A stretch of 64,000 nt of DNA, taken from Leptolyngbya ohadii IS1. Its GTDB lineage: Bacteria > Cyanobacteriota > Cyanobacteriia > Elainellales > Elainellaceae. The notes below the pieces were generated by a model. That model had not been told where the DNA came from and did no database searches. It saw only the letters and a program-made list of their open reading frames with translations. The stretch spans positions 756,530 to 820,529 of the forward strand of contig NZ_NKFP01000006.1 of assembly GCF_002215035.1 (NCBI RefSeq). Direction: 5' to 3'. The position numbers were made by a program, and so were the translations under genes. Positions 18,311 through 28,176 of this stretch are shown one piece after another (within the stretch, counting starts at the first letter, position 1; each line of letters begins with the position of its first letter).

Positions 18311-18931
18311 TCCCTGCACCTCCTCATCCGAGGTCTGTCCAAAATCTTCATACCACTGTCCGATCGCATGAAGTGGCTCCGGCATCAGCAGGCAGACCAC
18401 CCGATCGACCATTGCCTGTAAGTCCTTCACTGTCTCGGAGGCAGCAATCGGTACTGCCACAATAATTGCCCGTGGCTCAGCCGCCCGAACTGTAGCAATA
18501 GCGGCTCGGATGGTAGACCCTGTCGCAATGCCGTCGTCCACTAGAATAACGGTGCGATTTCTCAATTCAGGAAAGGGTCGATCGCCTCGATATGCACGAT
18601 CGCGACGGTTCAGCTCCTGCTGTTCCTTTAAAGCAACCGAATCCAAAGCGTCCTTCGAGATCTGTAGCGATCGAATCACGTCCCGATTCAGAACGATGAC
18701 ATTTCCCGGAGCGATTGCCCCCATTGCCAGTTCTTCCTGTCCAGGAACGCCCAGCTTCCGTACCAGGCAAATATCTAGCGGCAAATGGAGCGCCGTTGCA
18801 ATCTCATAGGCGATCGGCACCCCCCCTCTCGGTAAACCCAACACGATCGCATCTGGACGATCGGCATACTCAATCAGCTGACGAGCAAGCTGCTGTCCGG
18901 CATCTCTGCGATCCTGAAATGGTTGCCTCAT
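18281..18931 (-). CDS. Phosphoribosyltransferase domain protein
   Basis: This 216-residue protein carries the PRPP-binding motif VILVDDGIATGST (about residues 128-140) and the N-terminal signature VLGLPRGGVPIAYEIA. It belongs to the group of putative phosphoribosyltransferases common in bacteria and often found with dienelactone-hydrolase-like or erythromycin-esterase-like domains; here it stands alone. The substrate base is unknown. The last residues are encoded by a low-complexity tract, so the C-terminus is probably variable between strains. Confidence 0.85.
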   Translation of the reverse strand: MRQPFQDRRDAGQQLARQLIEYADRPDAIVLGLPRGGVPIAYEIATALHLPLDICLVRKLGVPGQEELAMGAIAPGNVIVLNRDVIRSLQISKDALDSVALKEQQELNRRDRAYRGDRPFPELRNRTVILVDDGIATGSTIRAAIATVRAAEPRAIIVAVPIAASETVKDLQAMVDRVVCLLMPEPLHAIGQWYEDFGQTSDEEVQGLLRSGGVEE

Positions 18932-19084
18932 CGAACCATCCTCCCATCGCGAACGATGTACCGATCTCTAGGTATTCCCTACCTTTAAAAGCTAGCTTGC
19001 CGCCTTTAGATACAGCCGCCTAATTCGCGATTCTTTTCATTCTCCTATTCAAACTCTTACTCAAAACACAATCGAGACGCTCAA

Positions 19085-19148
19085 ATATCTCTCCCACTTC
19101 CCTGCTTCCCTGCTTCCCTGCTCCCCTGCTCCCCACTCCTCACCCTCC
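19085..19148. repeat. Low-complexity TTCCCTGC repeat at the ubiA 3' end
   Basis: The units CTTCCCTG and CTCCCCTG are repeated about five times just downstream of ubiA (stop at 19140), overlapping its last codons. On the minus strand it reads as GGGAAGCAGGGAAGCAGGG, a type of run seen widely in cyanobacterial spacers. Confidence 0.7.
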
Positions 19149-20021
19149 CAAAACCCCTAACTCCATACCCGCCAGCAGCACAAACCCCAGCCAAACATTC
19201 TGCCGAAAAATCTGACTATAGATGCCCGGATCGCTCGGCGGCAGACGCAACTGCCAGGACTGCCAGAACCACCCCACACAGCCAATCGCTAGCGTGGTCC
19301 AGAACCAAACATTCAAATTCAGCAGAATTCCCAGAGCCGTAAGACAAACTGCCGTCCCCGCAAAAAATAGCCCGATCGCCAACGGTGCGTACTTGCCAAA
19401 AAATCGGGCGCTGGAATTCACGCCAATTCGCTCATCGTCTTCCCGATCGGCAAGGGCATAAACGGTGTCAAATCCTAGTGTCCACAGAACCGTTGCCCCC
19501 CAAAGTAGCCAGGTGGAAGGCTCCAGGCTTGCCGTTACTGCACTCCAGCTAATCAGCACTGCAAATCCCCAGGCGATCGACAGCACCAGCTGCGGGATCG
19601 GAAACACGCGCTTTGCGAGCGGGTAAAACACAATCACCGGAATTGCCGCCACACAGAGCCAGAAACTAAAGCGATTCAGGTAGGCTGCCGCTCCCCAGGC
19701 ACAGGCAAAAGAGACGATCGCCACCACAATTCCGGTATTGACAGATAGCGCACGGGAGGCAAGCGGACGATTGCGGGTTCGGTTTACCTGTGGGTCAATG
19801 TCCCGATCCCAGAGGTCGTTCACCACACAGCCTGCTGCGCTCGTTGCCAGACTGCCGACTACAATCACCGCCAGCAGCAGTAAGGGCGGCTTCCCCTGAG
19901 CAGCAAGCACCACTGCCCACAGGGCAGGAATCATCAGAATCAGGCGTCCAGTGGGTTTGTCCCAGCGCAGGAGGCGGGCGATCGTGAGCCAGGTGGGTTC
20001 GGAGGTGGGTTGGGTGAGCAT
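19140..20021 (-). CDS. ubiA: 4-hydroxybenzoate polyprenyltransferase (UbiA family)
   Basis: This 293-residue integral membrane enzyme has about eight hydrophobic segments and both Asp-rich prenyl-diphosphate motifs: NDLWDRDID (near residue 68) followed by NRTRNRP, and YALADREDD (near 190). In cyanobacteria the family transfers a solanesyl chain to 4-hydroxybenzoate in plastoquinone synthesis, so that role is expected. Length is normal. It is monocistronic on the minus strand; the last codons lie in a low-complexity tract. Confidence 0.92.
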   Translation of the reverse strand: MLTQPTSEPTWLTIARLLRWDKPTGRLILMIPALWAVVLAAQGKPPLLLLAVIVVGSLATSAAGCVVNDLWDRDIDPQVNRTRNRPLASRALSVNTGIVVAIVSFACAWGAAAYLNRFSFWLCVAAIPVIVFYPLAKRVFPIPQLVLSIAWGFAVLISWSAVTASLEPSTWLLWGATVLWTLGFDTVYALADREDDERIGVNSSARFFGKYAPLAIGLFFAGTAVCLTALGILLNLNVWFWTTLAIGCVGWFWQSWQLRLPPSDPGIYSQIFRQNVWLGFVLLAGMELGVLGG

Positions 20022-20547
20022 GAGGGGGATGGAGGATGAGGGGCAGGGAGCTTCAGGAGTTGCGGCACTCCAGCAGAATTCGTGGGTACACTGTGACCTC
20101 CTGAAAGAGGGATTGCGCGTGGAGGCTTACTTAATGAATCTCAACAATAGGGCTGTAATTATCAGTTTGTCATAACTTCGTGAATTTCCAGCAAGGTCTG
20201 ATCCCGGTCGTAAATCCCGATGACAACTCAAGGACATCTGTGCCACGTAATGACAAGAATTCAATAAAAGCCATTGAGATGCCAGCGTTTTGTTTGAGAA
20301 TGTGAAATACTGAATTAAAATATTGTTCGCACGTCCAGTGGTGTTCTACTGAGAGCGTTCAAAGCGAGCATTCGCTATCAAGCGTTTGAACTCATCTGAT
20401 TTCAAATGTCTTGAACTCCGTTTTGAATTCACTGTATTCCACCGTTTAACCTCCGACCGTTCAATGATTATTTAGCGAATTGTCGCCGATCGTCTCTGGA
20501 AGTTAAAGCTCAAAGCCCAGAGAGGGTTTTTATAAGTAGGCACACGG
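20022..20547. other. 526-bp spacer before cphB
   Basis: No gene is seen. Bases 20340-20450 contain related AT-rich segments with repeated TTGAACTC or TTGAATTC cores, suggesting old duplications. AAAGCCC/GGGTTTT at about 20511-20532 can form a 7-bp stem just before the cphB ribosome-binding region. No convincing NtcA site (GTA-N8-TAC) was found. Confidence 0.4.
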
Positions 20548-21474
20548 ATGAATCAGCTCAGCATCTCGTTTGGTCACCTACTGGAGCGATTGATCTACTG
20601 GCTGTCCAGAAGCGATAAGATGCTGCAACTAAACCCTCAACTCCTGCGACCACGGATGCCTCAGTCGAAGAACACAACCGCCGTGATGGTGATTGGCGGA
20701 GCAGAAGACAAAATTCACGGACGACAAATCCTGCAAACGTTTTTTCAGCGATCCGGCGGCGAAGACGCCAAGATTGCGATCATTCCTTCTGCTTCCCGTG
20801 AACCTGCGGCAATCGGTAGCCGCTACCACGAAATTTTTGAGGAGATGGGTGCAAAAGCGATCGAGGTGATTGATATCCGCGATCGAGATCACGCCTCCGA
20901 TCCCATCTGGCAGGCATATATCGAAGACTGCACGGGGGTCTTCATGACGGGTGGCGATCAGCTGCGGCTCTGCGGACTGCTGGCAGATACGCCCATTATG
21001 GAGCGGGTGCGGATGCGGGCACAGCTCGGCGAAATTACCCTTGCGGGGACGAGTGCTGGGGCAGCGGTGATGGGACAGCAGATGATTGCGGGCGGCGGCA
21101 GCGGCGAATCTCCCAACCGCTCTCTGGTAGACATGACGATCGGGTTAGGCATTATTCCAGAAGTCGTGGTGGATCAGCACTTCCACAATCGCAACCGCAT
21201 GGGACGGCTGTTGAGCGCGATCGCCTCCCAAACCGATAAGCTAGGAATTGGGATTGATGAAGATACCTGCGCTATGTTCGAGCAGGACGGCATTTTTCAG
21301 GTGATTGGCAAGGGGACGGTTACGGTGCTTGATCCGGCTCAGGTTTCCCATACAAACTATGCCCATGTCGTCGATACGGAGCCAATCAGTATTCATAATC
21401 TGCGGCTGCATATCCTCAGCCACGGCGATCGATTCGATATCTACAAGCGGCAGGTTGTATCCTCAGGTCGTTAG
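20548..21474 (+). CDS. cphB: Cyanophycinase
   Basis: This 308-residue serine peptidase of the S51 type cleaves cyanophycin to beta-Asp-Arg dipeptides. Family features are VMVIGGAEDK near the start, MTGGDQ, the nucleophile elbow GTSAGA, and a conserved DQHFHNRNRMGRL segment. The first ATG (20548) is annotated. The ATG at 20620 gives MLQLNPQLLRPRMPQ, which resembles the usual beginning of the family, so the protein may really be 284 residues. It is followed by cphA after 320 bp, the standard mobilisation/synthesis pair for this nitrogen reserve. Confidence 0.95.
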   Translation: MNQLSISFGHLLERLIYWLSRSDKMLQLNPQLLRPRMPQSKNTTAVMVIGGAEDKIHGRQILQTFFQRSGGEDAKIAIIPSASREPAAIGSRYHEIFEEMGAKAIEVIDIRDRDHASDPIWQAYIEDCTGVFMTGGDQLRLCGLLADTPIMERVRMRAQLGEITLAGTSAGAAVMGQQMIAGGGSGESPNRSLVDMTIGLGIIPEVVVDQHFHNRNRMGRLLSAIASQTDKLGIGIDEDTCAMFEQDGIFQVIGKGTVTVLDPAQVSHTNYAHVVDTEPISIHNLRLHILSHGDRFDIYKRQVVSSGR

Positions 21475-21794
21475 GATTTTTGGCGGCAAATAGCTGAATG
21501 GCTGGAACAGGTTAGATCCTATTTCTAAATCTTTGTTGCTAAACTCAACGCTAACTTTGAGAAGCCTAAAAAAGATTAAAATGCAACTCCCGGACGAGTA
21601 ATCTAAAAGTTAATTCGAGGTAGTTTGAAAAACATCTCGTATTACAGGTAACAATCGTCCTTTACCTTGCTGAATTCGCCCTTCTCTTAATGGATAAATT
21701 CTCTAAAAAATGTTCGTTGTGAACAGTTTACCGCTTTTCCAGGCACAAGACTAGATCTGCATCTTACGCCCCACATCATTGATCTGAGCCAGAT
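21475..21794. other. 320-bp cphB-cphA spacer
   Basis: The spacer is AT-rich and has no ORF of note. Its length suggests that cphA has its own promoter in addition to readthrough from cphB. I could not identify a confident promoter or NtcA site. Confidence 0.4.
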
Positions 21795-24524
21795 ATGAAA
21801 ATCCTCAAAACCCAAACCTTACGCGGTCCTAATTACTGGAGTATTCGATATAAGAAGCTCATTGTTGTCCGGCTTGACCTTGAGGATTTAGCAGAAACGC
21901 CCAGCAATCAAATTCCTGGTTTTTATGACGGAGTGGTTGCCGCTCTGCCCAGCCTAGTGGAACATTTTTGTTCTCCCGGTTGCCGTGGCGGTTTTTTGAG
22001 CCGGGTGCAGGAAGGAACGATGATGGGGCACATCATTGAGCATATTGCGCTGGAGCTGCAAACCCTGGCAGGAATGCCCGTTGGCTTTGGACGAACGCGG
22101 GAAACGGCAACGCCGGGTGTGTACCAGGTGGTGTTCGAGTATGTGGATGAGCAGGCGGGTCGCTATGCAGCACGGGCAGCGCTTCGAATGTGCCAGAGCA
22201 TTATCAGTAGCGGACATTATCCCCAGGATGAGCTAGAGCAGGATTTAGCGGATCTGCGGGATTTTGCGTCTCAGGCTTCCCTGGGTCCCAGTACGGAAAA
22301 CATTGTGCGGGAAGCGGAGGCACGGGGCATTCCCTGGATGCCGCTCAATACCAGAGCCATGATTCAATTTGGCTATGGCGCTTACCAAAAGCGAATTCAG
22401 GCGACTCTCAGCAGTCAGACCGGAATTCTGGGCGTGGAGCTAGCGTCCGATAAGGAAGGCACGAAGGGAATTTTGCGGGAGGCAGGCGTACCCGTTCCGC
22501 GCGGAACCGTGATCTACTATCTGGATGAGCTAGAGCAGGCGATCGAGGATGTGGGCGGCTATCCGATCGTGATCAAACCCCTGGACGGCAACCACGGACG
22601 CGGGATCACGATTAACATCACCGACTGGCAGCTGGCGGAAGAGGCATACGATGCGGCGAAAGCGGTTTCCAAAGGCGTGATTGTCGAGCGGTACTACCAG
22701 GGACGGGATCACCGGGTGCTGGTGGTCAACGGGAAAGTGGTGGCAGTCGCAGAACGGGTTCCGGCTCATGTGGCGGGGAACGGTCAGTCTACGATCGCCG
22801 AATTAATCGAAGAAACTAACAGCGATCCGCGTCGGGGCGTAGGACACGACAACATCCTCACCCGGATTGAACTTGATCGCACCTCCTGGGAACTGCTGGA
22901 GCGGCAAGGCTATGACCTGGATACGGTTCTACCGGAGGGTCAGATTTGCTATTTGCGGGCAACGGCGAATTTGAGTACGGGCGGGATTGCGATCGATCGG
23001 ACGGACGAAATTCACCCAGAGAACATCTGGATTGCCCAGCGAGTCGCCAAAATCATCGGACTGGATATTGCCGGAATCGATGTGGTCACGTCGGATATTG
23101 CCCGTCCTTTGCGCGAGACAGATGGCGTGATTGTGGAAGTAAACGCTGCCCCCGGTTTCCGGATGCACTTCTGCCCCAGTGAGGGAATTCCGCGCAACGT
23201 GGCAGAACCCGTAATGGATATGCTGTTTCCGGCAGGAACCCCTTCTCGGATTCCAATTCTGGCGGTAACGGGAACCAACGGCAAAACCACGACGACGCGC
23301 TTGCTGGCACATATCGTGCGGCAGACCGGACAGATCGTGGGCTATACAACTACGGACGGGATTTACATCGGTGAATATTTGGTCGAGCAGGGCGACACCA
23401 CGGGACCCCAAAGCGCCCAGGTGATTCTGCAAGATCCTACTGTTGAAGTGGCAGTCCTGGAAACGGCGCGGGGCGGAATGCTGCGATCGGGTCTGGGCTT
23501 TAGCGAGTGTGATATCGCATTGGTGCTGAACGTGGCGGCAGATCACCTGGGCATCGGCGATATTGAAACCGTGGGAGATCTGGCACACCTGAAGAGTGTC
23601 CTGCCGGAAACTGCGCGTCCCAACGGCTATGCGATTCTGAATGCGGACGATCCGCTGGTGGCAGAAATGGCTTCGCGGGTGAAGGCACAGGTGGCGTACT
23701 TCTCGATGAATCCGGATAATGAGCTAATCCAGACCCATACCCAGCAGGGCGGACTGGCGGCGGTGTATGAGAACGGCTATCTGTCGATTCTGAAGGGCGA
23801 CTGGACGCTGCGAATTGAGCAGGCGGTAAACGTACCCCTGACGATGGGCGGACGTGCCCCGTTTATGATCGCCAATGCGCTGGCGGCGAGTTTAGCGGCA
23901 TTTGCCCACGGCATTCGGATCGAGCATCTGCGGGCGGCATTGCTGAGCTTCAAGGCATCGGCAAGTCAAACCCCCGGACGGATGAATCTGTTTAACCTGG
24001 GCAAGTTTCACGCGATGGTGGACTATGCCCACAATCCCCACAGCTACGAGGCGCTAGGCGGCTTTGTCCGCAACTGGACGGGCGAAAAAATTGGCGTGGT
24101 CGGCGCACCGGGCGATCGTCGTAACGAGGATTTCGTGCTGCTGGGCAAACTCTCGGCGGGAATGTTCGATCGCATTATCGTTAAAGAAGATGACGATCGG
24201 CGGGGACGATCGGAAGGGGAAGTCGCTGCTTTGATCATTCAGGGAATTCAGTCTGGCGGACGATCGGTTCCCTACGAAGTGATCCTGAAGGAAACGGAGG
24301 CACTGCAAACTGCCCTTTCCCAGGCAAGTGACGGTGCGCTGGTCGTCATCCTGCCGGAAAGCGTCAATCGGGCAATTAGCACCATCCAGAGCCGCTATCC
24401 CCAGTCCGAAATGATGGTGCCGAAGTCTTCTCCCCAGGCAGCGCCGAATTCGACTAACGCTAATTCAATCGTTTCTACGCCCAGTTCGGTAAACTACGTC
24501 CAGTCTGCGGTGAACAAGCCTTGA
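21795..24524 (+). CDS. cphA: Cyanophycin synthetase
   Basis: This 909-residue enzyme builds multi-L-arginyl-poly-L-aspartate. An N-terminal domain (about 1-160) is followed by an ATP-grasp domain (about 210-480: EGTKGILREAGVPVPRG, GRGITINI, EVNAAPGFRMH) that adds Asp, and a Mur-ligase-like domain (from about 490, P-loop GTNGKTTTT) that adds Arg. The Ser/Asn-rich tail after about residue 870 is variable in the family. It pairs with cphB upstream. A cluster of repeat hairpins follows. Confidence 0.97.
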   Translation: MKILKTQTLRGPNYWSIRYKKLIVVRLDLEDLAETPSNQIPGFYDGVVAALPSLVEHFCSPGCRGGFLSRVQEGTMMGHIIEHIALELQTLAGMPVGFGRTRETATPGVYQVVFEYVDEQAGRYAARAALRMCQSIISSGHYPQDELEQDLADLRDFASQASLGPSTENIVREAEARGIPWMPLNTRAMIQFGYGAYQKRIQATLSSQTGILGVELASDKEGTKGILREAGVPVPRGTVIYYLDELEQAIEDVGGYPIVIKPLDGNHGRGITINITDWQLAEEAYDAAKAVSKGVIVERYYQGRDHRVLVVNGKVVAVAERVPAHVAGNGQSTIAELIEETNSDPRRGVGHDNILTRIELDRTSWELLERQGYDLDTVLPEGQICYLRATANLSTGGIAIDRTDEIHPENIWIAQRVAKIIGLDIAGIDVVTSDIARPLRETDGVIVEVNAAPGFRMHFCPSEGIPRNVAEPVMDMLFPAGTPSRIPILAVTGTNGKTTTTRLLAHIVRQTGQIVGYTTTDGIYIGEYLVEQGDTTGPQSAQVILQDPTVEVAVLETARGGMLRSGLGFSECDIALVLNVAADHLGIGDIETVGDLAHLKSVLPETARPNGYAILNADDPLVAEMASRVKAQVAYFSMNPDNELIQTHTQQGGLAAVYENGYLSILKGDWTLRIEQAVNVPLTMGGRAPFMIANALAASLAAFAHGIRIEHLRAALLSFKASASQTPGRMNLFNLGKFHAMVDYAHNPHSYEALGGFVRNWTGEKIGVVGAPGDRRNEDFVLLGKLSAGMFDRIIVKEDDDRRGRSEGEVAALIIQGIQSGGRSVPYEVILKETEALQTALSQASDGALVVILPESVNRAISTIQSRYPQSEMMVPKSSPQAAPNSTNANSIVSTPSSVNYVQSAVNKP

Positions 24525-24569
24525 AGGGGGAACTGAGTCGATCGGGTAAATCTGGTTCTAATGAATTTG

Positions 24570-24745
24570 GTGTCCAGGCTCAGCCTGGATGCTGTCTAGA
24601 TGCGGCTCTGCCGCCAGAAATGGGTAAGGTTCAGCAGCTTTTATTCGAGGTTCAGATTCTGCTTAGATAGGAACCCGGTGTGGTTCTGCCGCTAAGGATA
24701 GGGGGAGGCAGAGCCTCCCATATAGCATCCCAACGCAGAGCATTG
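24570..24745. repeat. Cluster of perfect hairpins, dispersed intergenic element
   Basis: Several palindromes follow one another: TCCAGGCT/AGCCTGGA (24573-24589), GCGGC/GCCGC (24602-24614), GGGAGGC/GCCTCCC (24703-24719) and an imperfect CCAACGC/GCATTGG (about 24729-24745). This hairpin-rich architecture is typical of repetitive extragenic elements in cyanobacteria. It lies between the convergent cphA and tatA and could also terminate both transcripts. Confidence 0.6.
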
Positions 24746-24804
24746 GAACAAGGATAAACGAACGAGGAAAAACGAGGAAAACCTGCTGCAAATCGTTTGT
24801 TTAA

Positions 24805-24990
24805 TTACTCTGCGTCGAGATCCTGAATTTCTTGAATCTCGGAATCCTCTGAAGGTTTTTTAATTTCATCTTTAAAGCCCCGCAGTGTTTTACCTAATGC
24901 ACTGCCGAGTTCAGGAATCTTTTTTGGACCGAAAATCAAAACGGCGGCGATCGCAATAATGCCCACTTCGGGCCAACCTAAACCGAACAT
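24805..24990 (-). CDS. tatA: Twin-arginine translocase subunit TatA/E
   Basis: This 61-residue protein has the TatA layout: a short exported N-terminus (MFGLGWPEV), one transmembrane helix (GIIAIAAVLIF), the hinge GPKKIPELG, an amphipathic helix (SALGKTLRGFKDEI) and an acidic tail. It forms the pore-like component of Tat export of folded proteins. The ATG at 24990 is chosen because it gives the canonical start and has a GAGGTAAC ribosome-binding site; an 11-codon extension exists. It stands alone, without tatC. Confidence 0.92.
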   Translation of the reverse strand: MFGLGWPEVGIIAIAAVLIFGPKKIPELGSALGKTLRGFKDEIKKPSEDSEIQEIQDLDAE

Positions 24991-25180
24991 GGAAGTTACC
25001 TCGTCACAAGTCCTTTTCACCACTATAGGGCGAGATGCCCTGCTTGGATTGGCTGAGGTAATTTAGTTGATCCGGTAAACTCCCAATCTTGTCAATTCAT
25101 TTCGATTCCTGGAAGGCGATCGCTTCTGCGATATGCTGAAAAACTGGCGTAATCGCTAATAATATCGCTCTATCAGATCT

Positions 25181-25915
25181 ATGTCCTCTTCGACTGTTTC
25201 AATCCGGACTCAGCAGCATTCCCTGATTCGTCAATTAGCGGATGCGATCGAAGCTACCTGGCAGCGTTACCTGGATTTGTCGCCCTATCATTTGCCGGAA
25301 GATCTGGGCTATGTGGAGGGAAAGCTGGAGGGTGAAAAGCTGACGATCGAGAATCGCTGCTATCAAACGCCGCAGTTCCGCAAGCTCCACATGGAACTGG
25401 CAAAGATTGGCAATTCCCTCGACATTCTGCACTGTGTCATGTTTCCGCGCCCGGAATATGCCCTGCCGATGTTTGGCTGCGACCTTGTAGGCGGACGGGG
25501 ACAAATTAGCATGGCGATCGCAGACCTTTCCCCGGTGGAATCCGATCGATCGCTGCCGCAAAACTATCAGACGAACCTTGCCGATCTACCAGCCCTGGAA
25601 TTTTCCCAGTCGCGGGGTCTGCCGGAGTGGGGCACGATTTTTTCAGAGTTCTGTCTGCTGATTCGTCCCGCTAACGAAACTGAAGAGGCGCAGTTTTTGG
25701 AACGGGTCACAGATTTCCTTAAAATCCACTGTCAGCAGGCGGTTGCAACCCAGCCCACGCCCGATCGCCGCAGCGAAATCCTGGTAGGACAACGCCATTA
25801 CTGCACCCAGCAGCAGCAAAACGACAAAACCCGTCGCGTCCTGGAAAAAGCCTTTGGGGAAGCCTGGGCAGAGCGGTATATGACAACCGTCCTGTTTGAT
25901 ATGCCGACGGAATGA
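25181..25915 (+). CDS. pcyA: Phycocyanobilin:ferredoxin oxidoreductase
   Basis: This 244-residue enzyme reduces biliverdin IX-alpha to phycocyanobilin with electrons from ferredoxin, making the phycobilisome and phytochrome chromophore. The functional residues known from Synechocystis PcyA (His74, Glu76, His88, Asp105) are all present with a shift of four: His70 and Glu72 in KLHMEL, His84 in ILHCVM and Asp101 in FGCDLVGG. Length is normal. The stop codon overlaps the start of cobL (ATGA at 25912-25915), so the two are translationally coupled. Confidence 0.97.
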   Translation: MSSSTVSIRTQQHSLIRQLADAIEATWQRYLDLSPYHLPEDLGYVEGKLEGEKLTIENRCYQTPQFRKLHMELAKIGNSLDILHCVMFPRPEYALPMFGCDLVGGRGQISMAIADLSPVESDRSLPQNYQTNLADLPALEFSQSRGLPEWGTIFSEFCLLIRPANETEEAQFLERVTDFLKIHCQQAVATQPTPDRRSEILVGQRHYCTQQQQNDKTRRVLEKAFGEAWAERYMTTVLFDMPTE

Positions 25916-27204
25916 TTCACGTTATCGGTATTGGTCTGGAAGGGGTATCTGGACTATCAGAATCGGTGCGTCAGCTCATCGATCGCGCCACGCTGCTAAT
26001 CGGCAGTGCCCGCCACCTGGAATACTTTCCGAATCACCCAGCTAACTGCCTCAATCTAGGGGATTTTCGAGCAGTCATTCAAACGTTACGCGATCGCTTA
26101 AACCTCCTAGACCAGACCAATGAATCCTGTATCGTCGTTCTAACCTCTGGCGATCCGCTCTTTTTTGGGCTGGGTCGGCTTTTATTGGCAGAGTTACCGT
26201 CCGATCGCCTCACTTTTCATCCCCACCTCAGTTCTGTTCAGCTTGCCTTCAGTCGGGTCAAATTGCCCTGGCAGGAAGCAGCTCTAATCAGTGCCCACGG
26301 CCGATCGCTGGAGGAATTAACCCGATCGCTTCAGCAGGGAACCGAGACGATTGCCGTTCTGACTGACCCCACGAATACGCCTGCTGCCATTGCCCATTTG
26401 CTGCGGGGACTGGATTTGCCGACGACCTACAAAATTTGGGTCTGCGAAAATCTGGGCGGGGTGGATGAACAGGTTAACTGCTTTGCACCGGAGGAATTAG
26501 ACGATCGATCGTTTGCGCCGCTGAATGTGGTGATCCTGCATCGATCGACGGAGGCAAATCCGCTCAATTTAGACAGTCTGCCTGCTTTTGGACTATCGGA
26601 TCATCTATTTCTGAGCTTCCACGATCGTCCGGGGCTGATGACCAAACGGGAGGTGAGAATCCTGGTACTGGCAGAACTGGGGCTGCACTCGGCAAAACCG
26701 CAAGTGATCTGGGATATTGGCGCAGGGACGGGTTCGGTGTCCGTGGAGATGGCTCGCCTCTGTGGGCAAAGCAAGGTGTATGCGATCGAGCAAACCGCCG
26801 CCGGAATTAGCCTGATTGAGCAAAACGCAGTCCGGTTTGGCGTTGAAAAAATCATTCCCGTTCATGCCAAAGCCCCCGATCGCCTGGAGGAACTGCCTGA
26901 TCCGGATCGCGTCTTCATTGGCGGCAGTAGCGGTCAGCTCAACGAAATTCTAGACCAGTGCAGCAAACGGCTTGCCCCCGCTGGGACGATCGTATTGGCA
27001 ATGGCAACGCTGGAAAATCTGATGATGGCGATGTCCTGGCTCCAAGCGCAAACGGGCTGGAATCATCGGCTGCTGCAAATCAACCTATCCCGATCGACTC
27101 CCATTGCAGGCTTAACTCGCTTTACGCCGCTCAATCCCGTGACGCTGCTCACCCTAGAACGCGATCCCAAAAATTCCGCTAATAACCCCGCCCGTTACCA
27201 GTAG
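25912..27204 (+). CDS. cobL: Precorrin-6Y C5,15-methyltransferase (CbiE-CbiT fusion)
   Basis: This 430-residue fusion acts late in corrin ring synthesis (cobalamin pathway). The N-terminal CbiE-type tetrapyrrole methylase domain (1 to about 205) shows [22 protein letters not shown] and the helical middle part. The C-terminal CbiT-type domain (about 235-420) carries the SAM motif [13 protein letters not shown]. It starts within the pcyA stop, linking two tetrapyrrole pathways. Its last 51 bp overlap the 3' end of the CPBP protease gene on the other strand. Confidence 0.93.
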   Translation: MIHVIGIGLEGVSGLSESVRQLIDRATLLIGSARHLEYFPNHPANCLNLGDFRAVIQTLRDRLNLLDQTNESCIVVLTSGDPLFFGLGRLLLAELPSDRLTFHPHLSSVQLAFSRVKLPWQEAALISAHGRSLEELTRSLQQGTETIAVLTDPTNTPAAIAHLLRGLDLPTTYKIWVCENLGGVDEQVNCFAPEELDDRSFAPLNVVILHRSTEANPLNLDSLPAFGLSDHLFLSFHDRPGLMTKREVRILVLAELGLHSAKPQVIWDIGAGTGSVSVEMARLCGQSKVYAIEQTAAGISLIEQNAVRFGVEKIIPVHAKAPDRLEELPDPDRVFIGGSSGQLNEILDQCSKRLAPAGTIVLAMATLENLMMAMSWLQAQTGWNHRLLQINLSRSTPIAGLTRFTPLNPVTLLTLERDPKNSANNPARYQ

Positions 27205-28104
27205 AAACAGCAGTCCCATCATTCCTGCCAGCGGCTTGCTATCCAGACCCGTCACCCACGGACTGATGCGATCCCGGTAGTGAATGACGCCCAGCGTATC
27301 TAAACTCGCCATTACCCAGATCCAGCCCGCGTGAAGCCCCCATGCGAGTCCCAGGTTGCCCTGATCTGCCCATCGCGCCAGCACCAGCACCATTCCCATG
27401 AGAAACAGTCCCGGAAGCTGGGGAATATTTTCTTTACCCTCCCAGACCAGATGCAGCACCGCAAAAATGAGGCTGGCGATCGTCGCCGCAATCCAGGGCA
27501 AAAAATCTTGTTCGAGCGTGTTTAGCAGGAATCCGCGAAAGATCAGTTCTTCTGTCAGAGCGATCCAGGTGCCAATCAGCAGCGTTGTGAACAGGGTCGG
27601 CAAAATCTGTGCCCTGGACTGAGCAGTGATTTCCGTTTCTATTCCGATCGGTTCTGTCGTATTTGCTGTCCTATGAGGAGCATCCGGAAATTTCCAGGCG
27701 ATCCAGCCCAATCCCCATTCCAGCAAAAATAGGCTCACCAACCCTAAACTTCCCAAACCCAAACCGATGACAAACGATCGCAAAATGCTTCCGTTCCAGG
27801 GCAATCCGTAGTCTGCAAAACTCGCTCCTTCCAGGGCAACCATCCCCCACAAGACAAGCGGAGCCAGCGCATAGAGAGAGGCAAGCAGCGGCAATTTCTG
27901 AGGCGGGGAAACGGGCTGGGGAAACTGCCATTTCACCGCTTTAGCAATGGGAAAGGCGATCGGTAGCCAGCAAACTAGCCAGACAACAAAAAAAGCCAAT
28001 GCCCTGAGAATGGCTGGAGCATTGAGCCAGATCGATTGGGAGGAAATGGGTTGGCTATTCACCAATTGGTTCAGTAATCCGTTCAGCAATAAGGTCAGGG
28101 GCAT
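27154..28104 (-). CDS. CPBP-family intramembrane glutamic metalloprotease
   Basis: This 316-residue membrane protein has about eight hydrophobic segments and the CPBP (CAAX protease and bacteriocin-processing) motifs: EELIFRG (motif 1, near residue 197), a conserved His in FAVLHLVWEG (motif 2) and HAGWIW (motif 3). Members cleave prenylated proteins or peptides in the membrane, or act in bacteriocin immunity; the substrate here is unknown. Its 3' end overlaps the cobL 3' end by 51 bp on the opposite strand. Confidence 0.85.
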   Translation of the reverse strand: MPLTLLLNGLLNQLVNSQPISSQSIWLNAPAILRALAFFVVWLVCWLPIAFPIAKAVKWQFPQPVSPPQKLPLLASLYALAPLVLWGMVALEGASFADYGLPWNGSILRSFVIGLGLGSLGLVSLFLLEWGLGWIAWKFPDAPHRTANTTEPIGIETEITAQSRAQILPTLFTTLLIGTWIALTEELIFRGFLLNTLEQDFLPWIAATIASLIFAVLHLVWEGKENIPQLPGLFLMGMVLVLARWADQGNLGLAWGLHAGWIWVMASLDTLGVIHYRDRISPWVTGLDSKPLAGMMGLLFLLVTGGVISGIFGIAF

Positions 28105-28176
28105 TCAGGTCGGGATGGTAGCACAACCTGGCTTTCTCCTGAAGTGATTCGGGGCGATCGAAGGATTTGTCTAATC

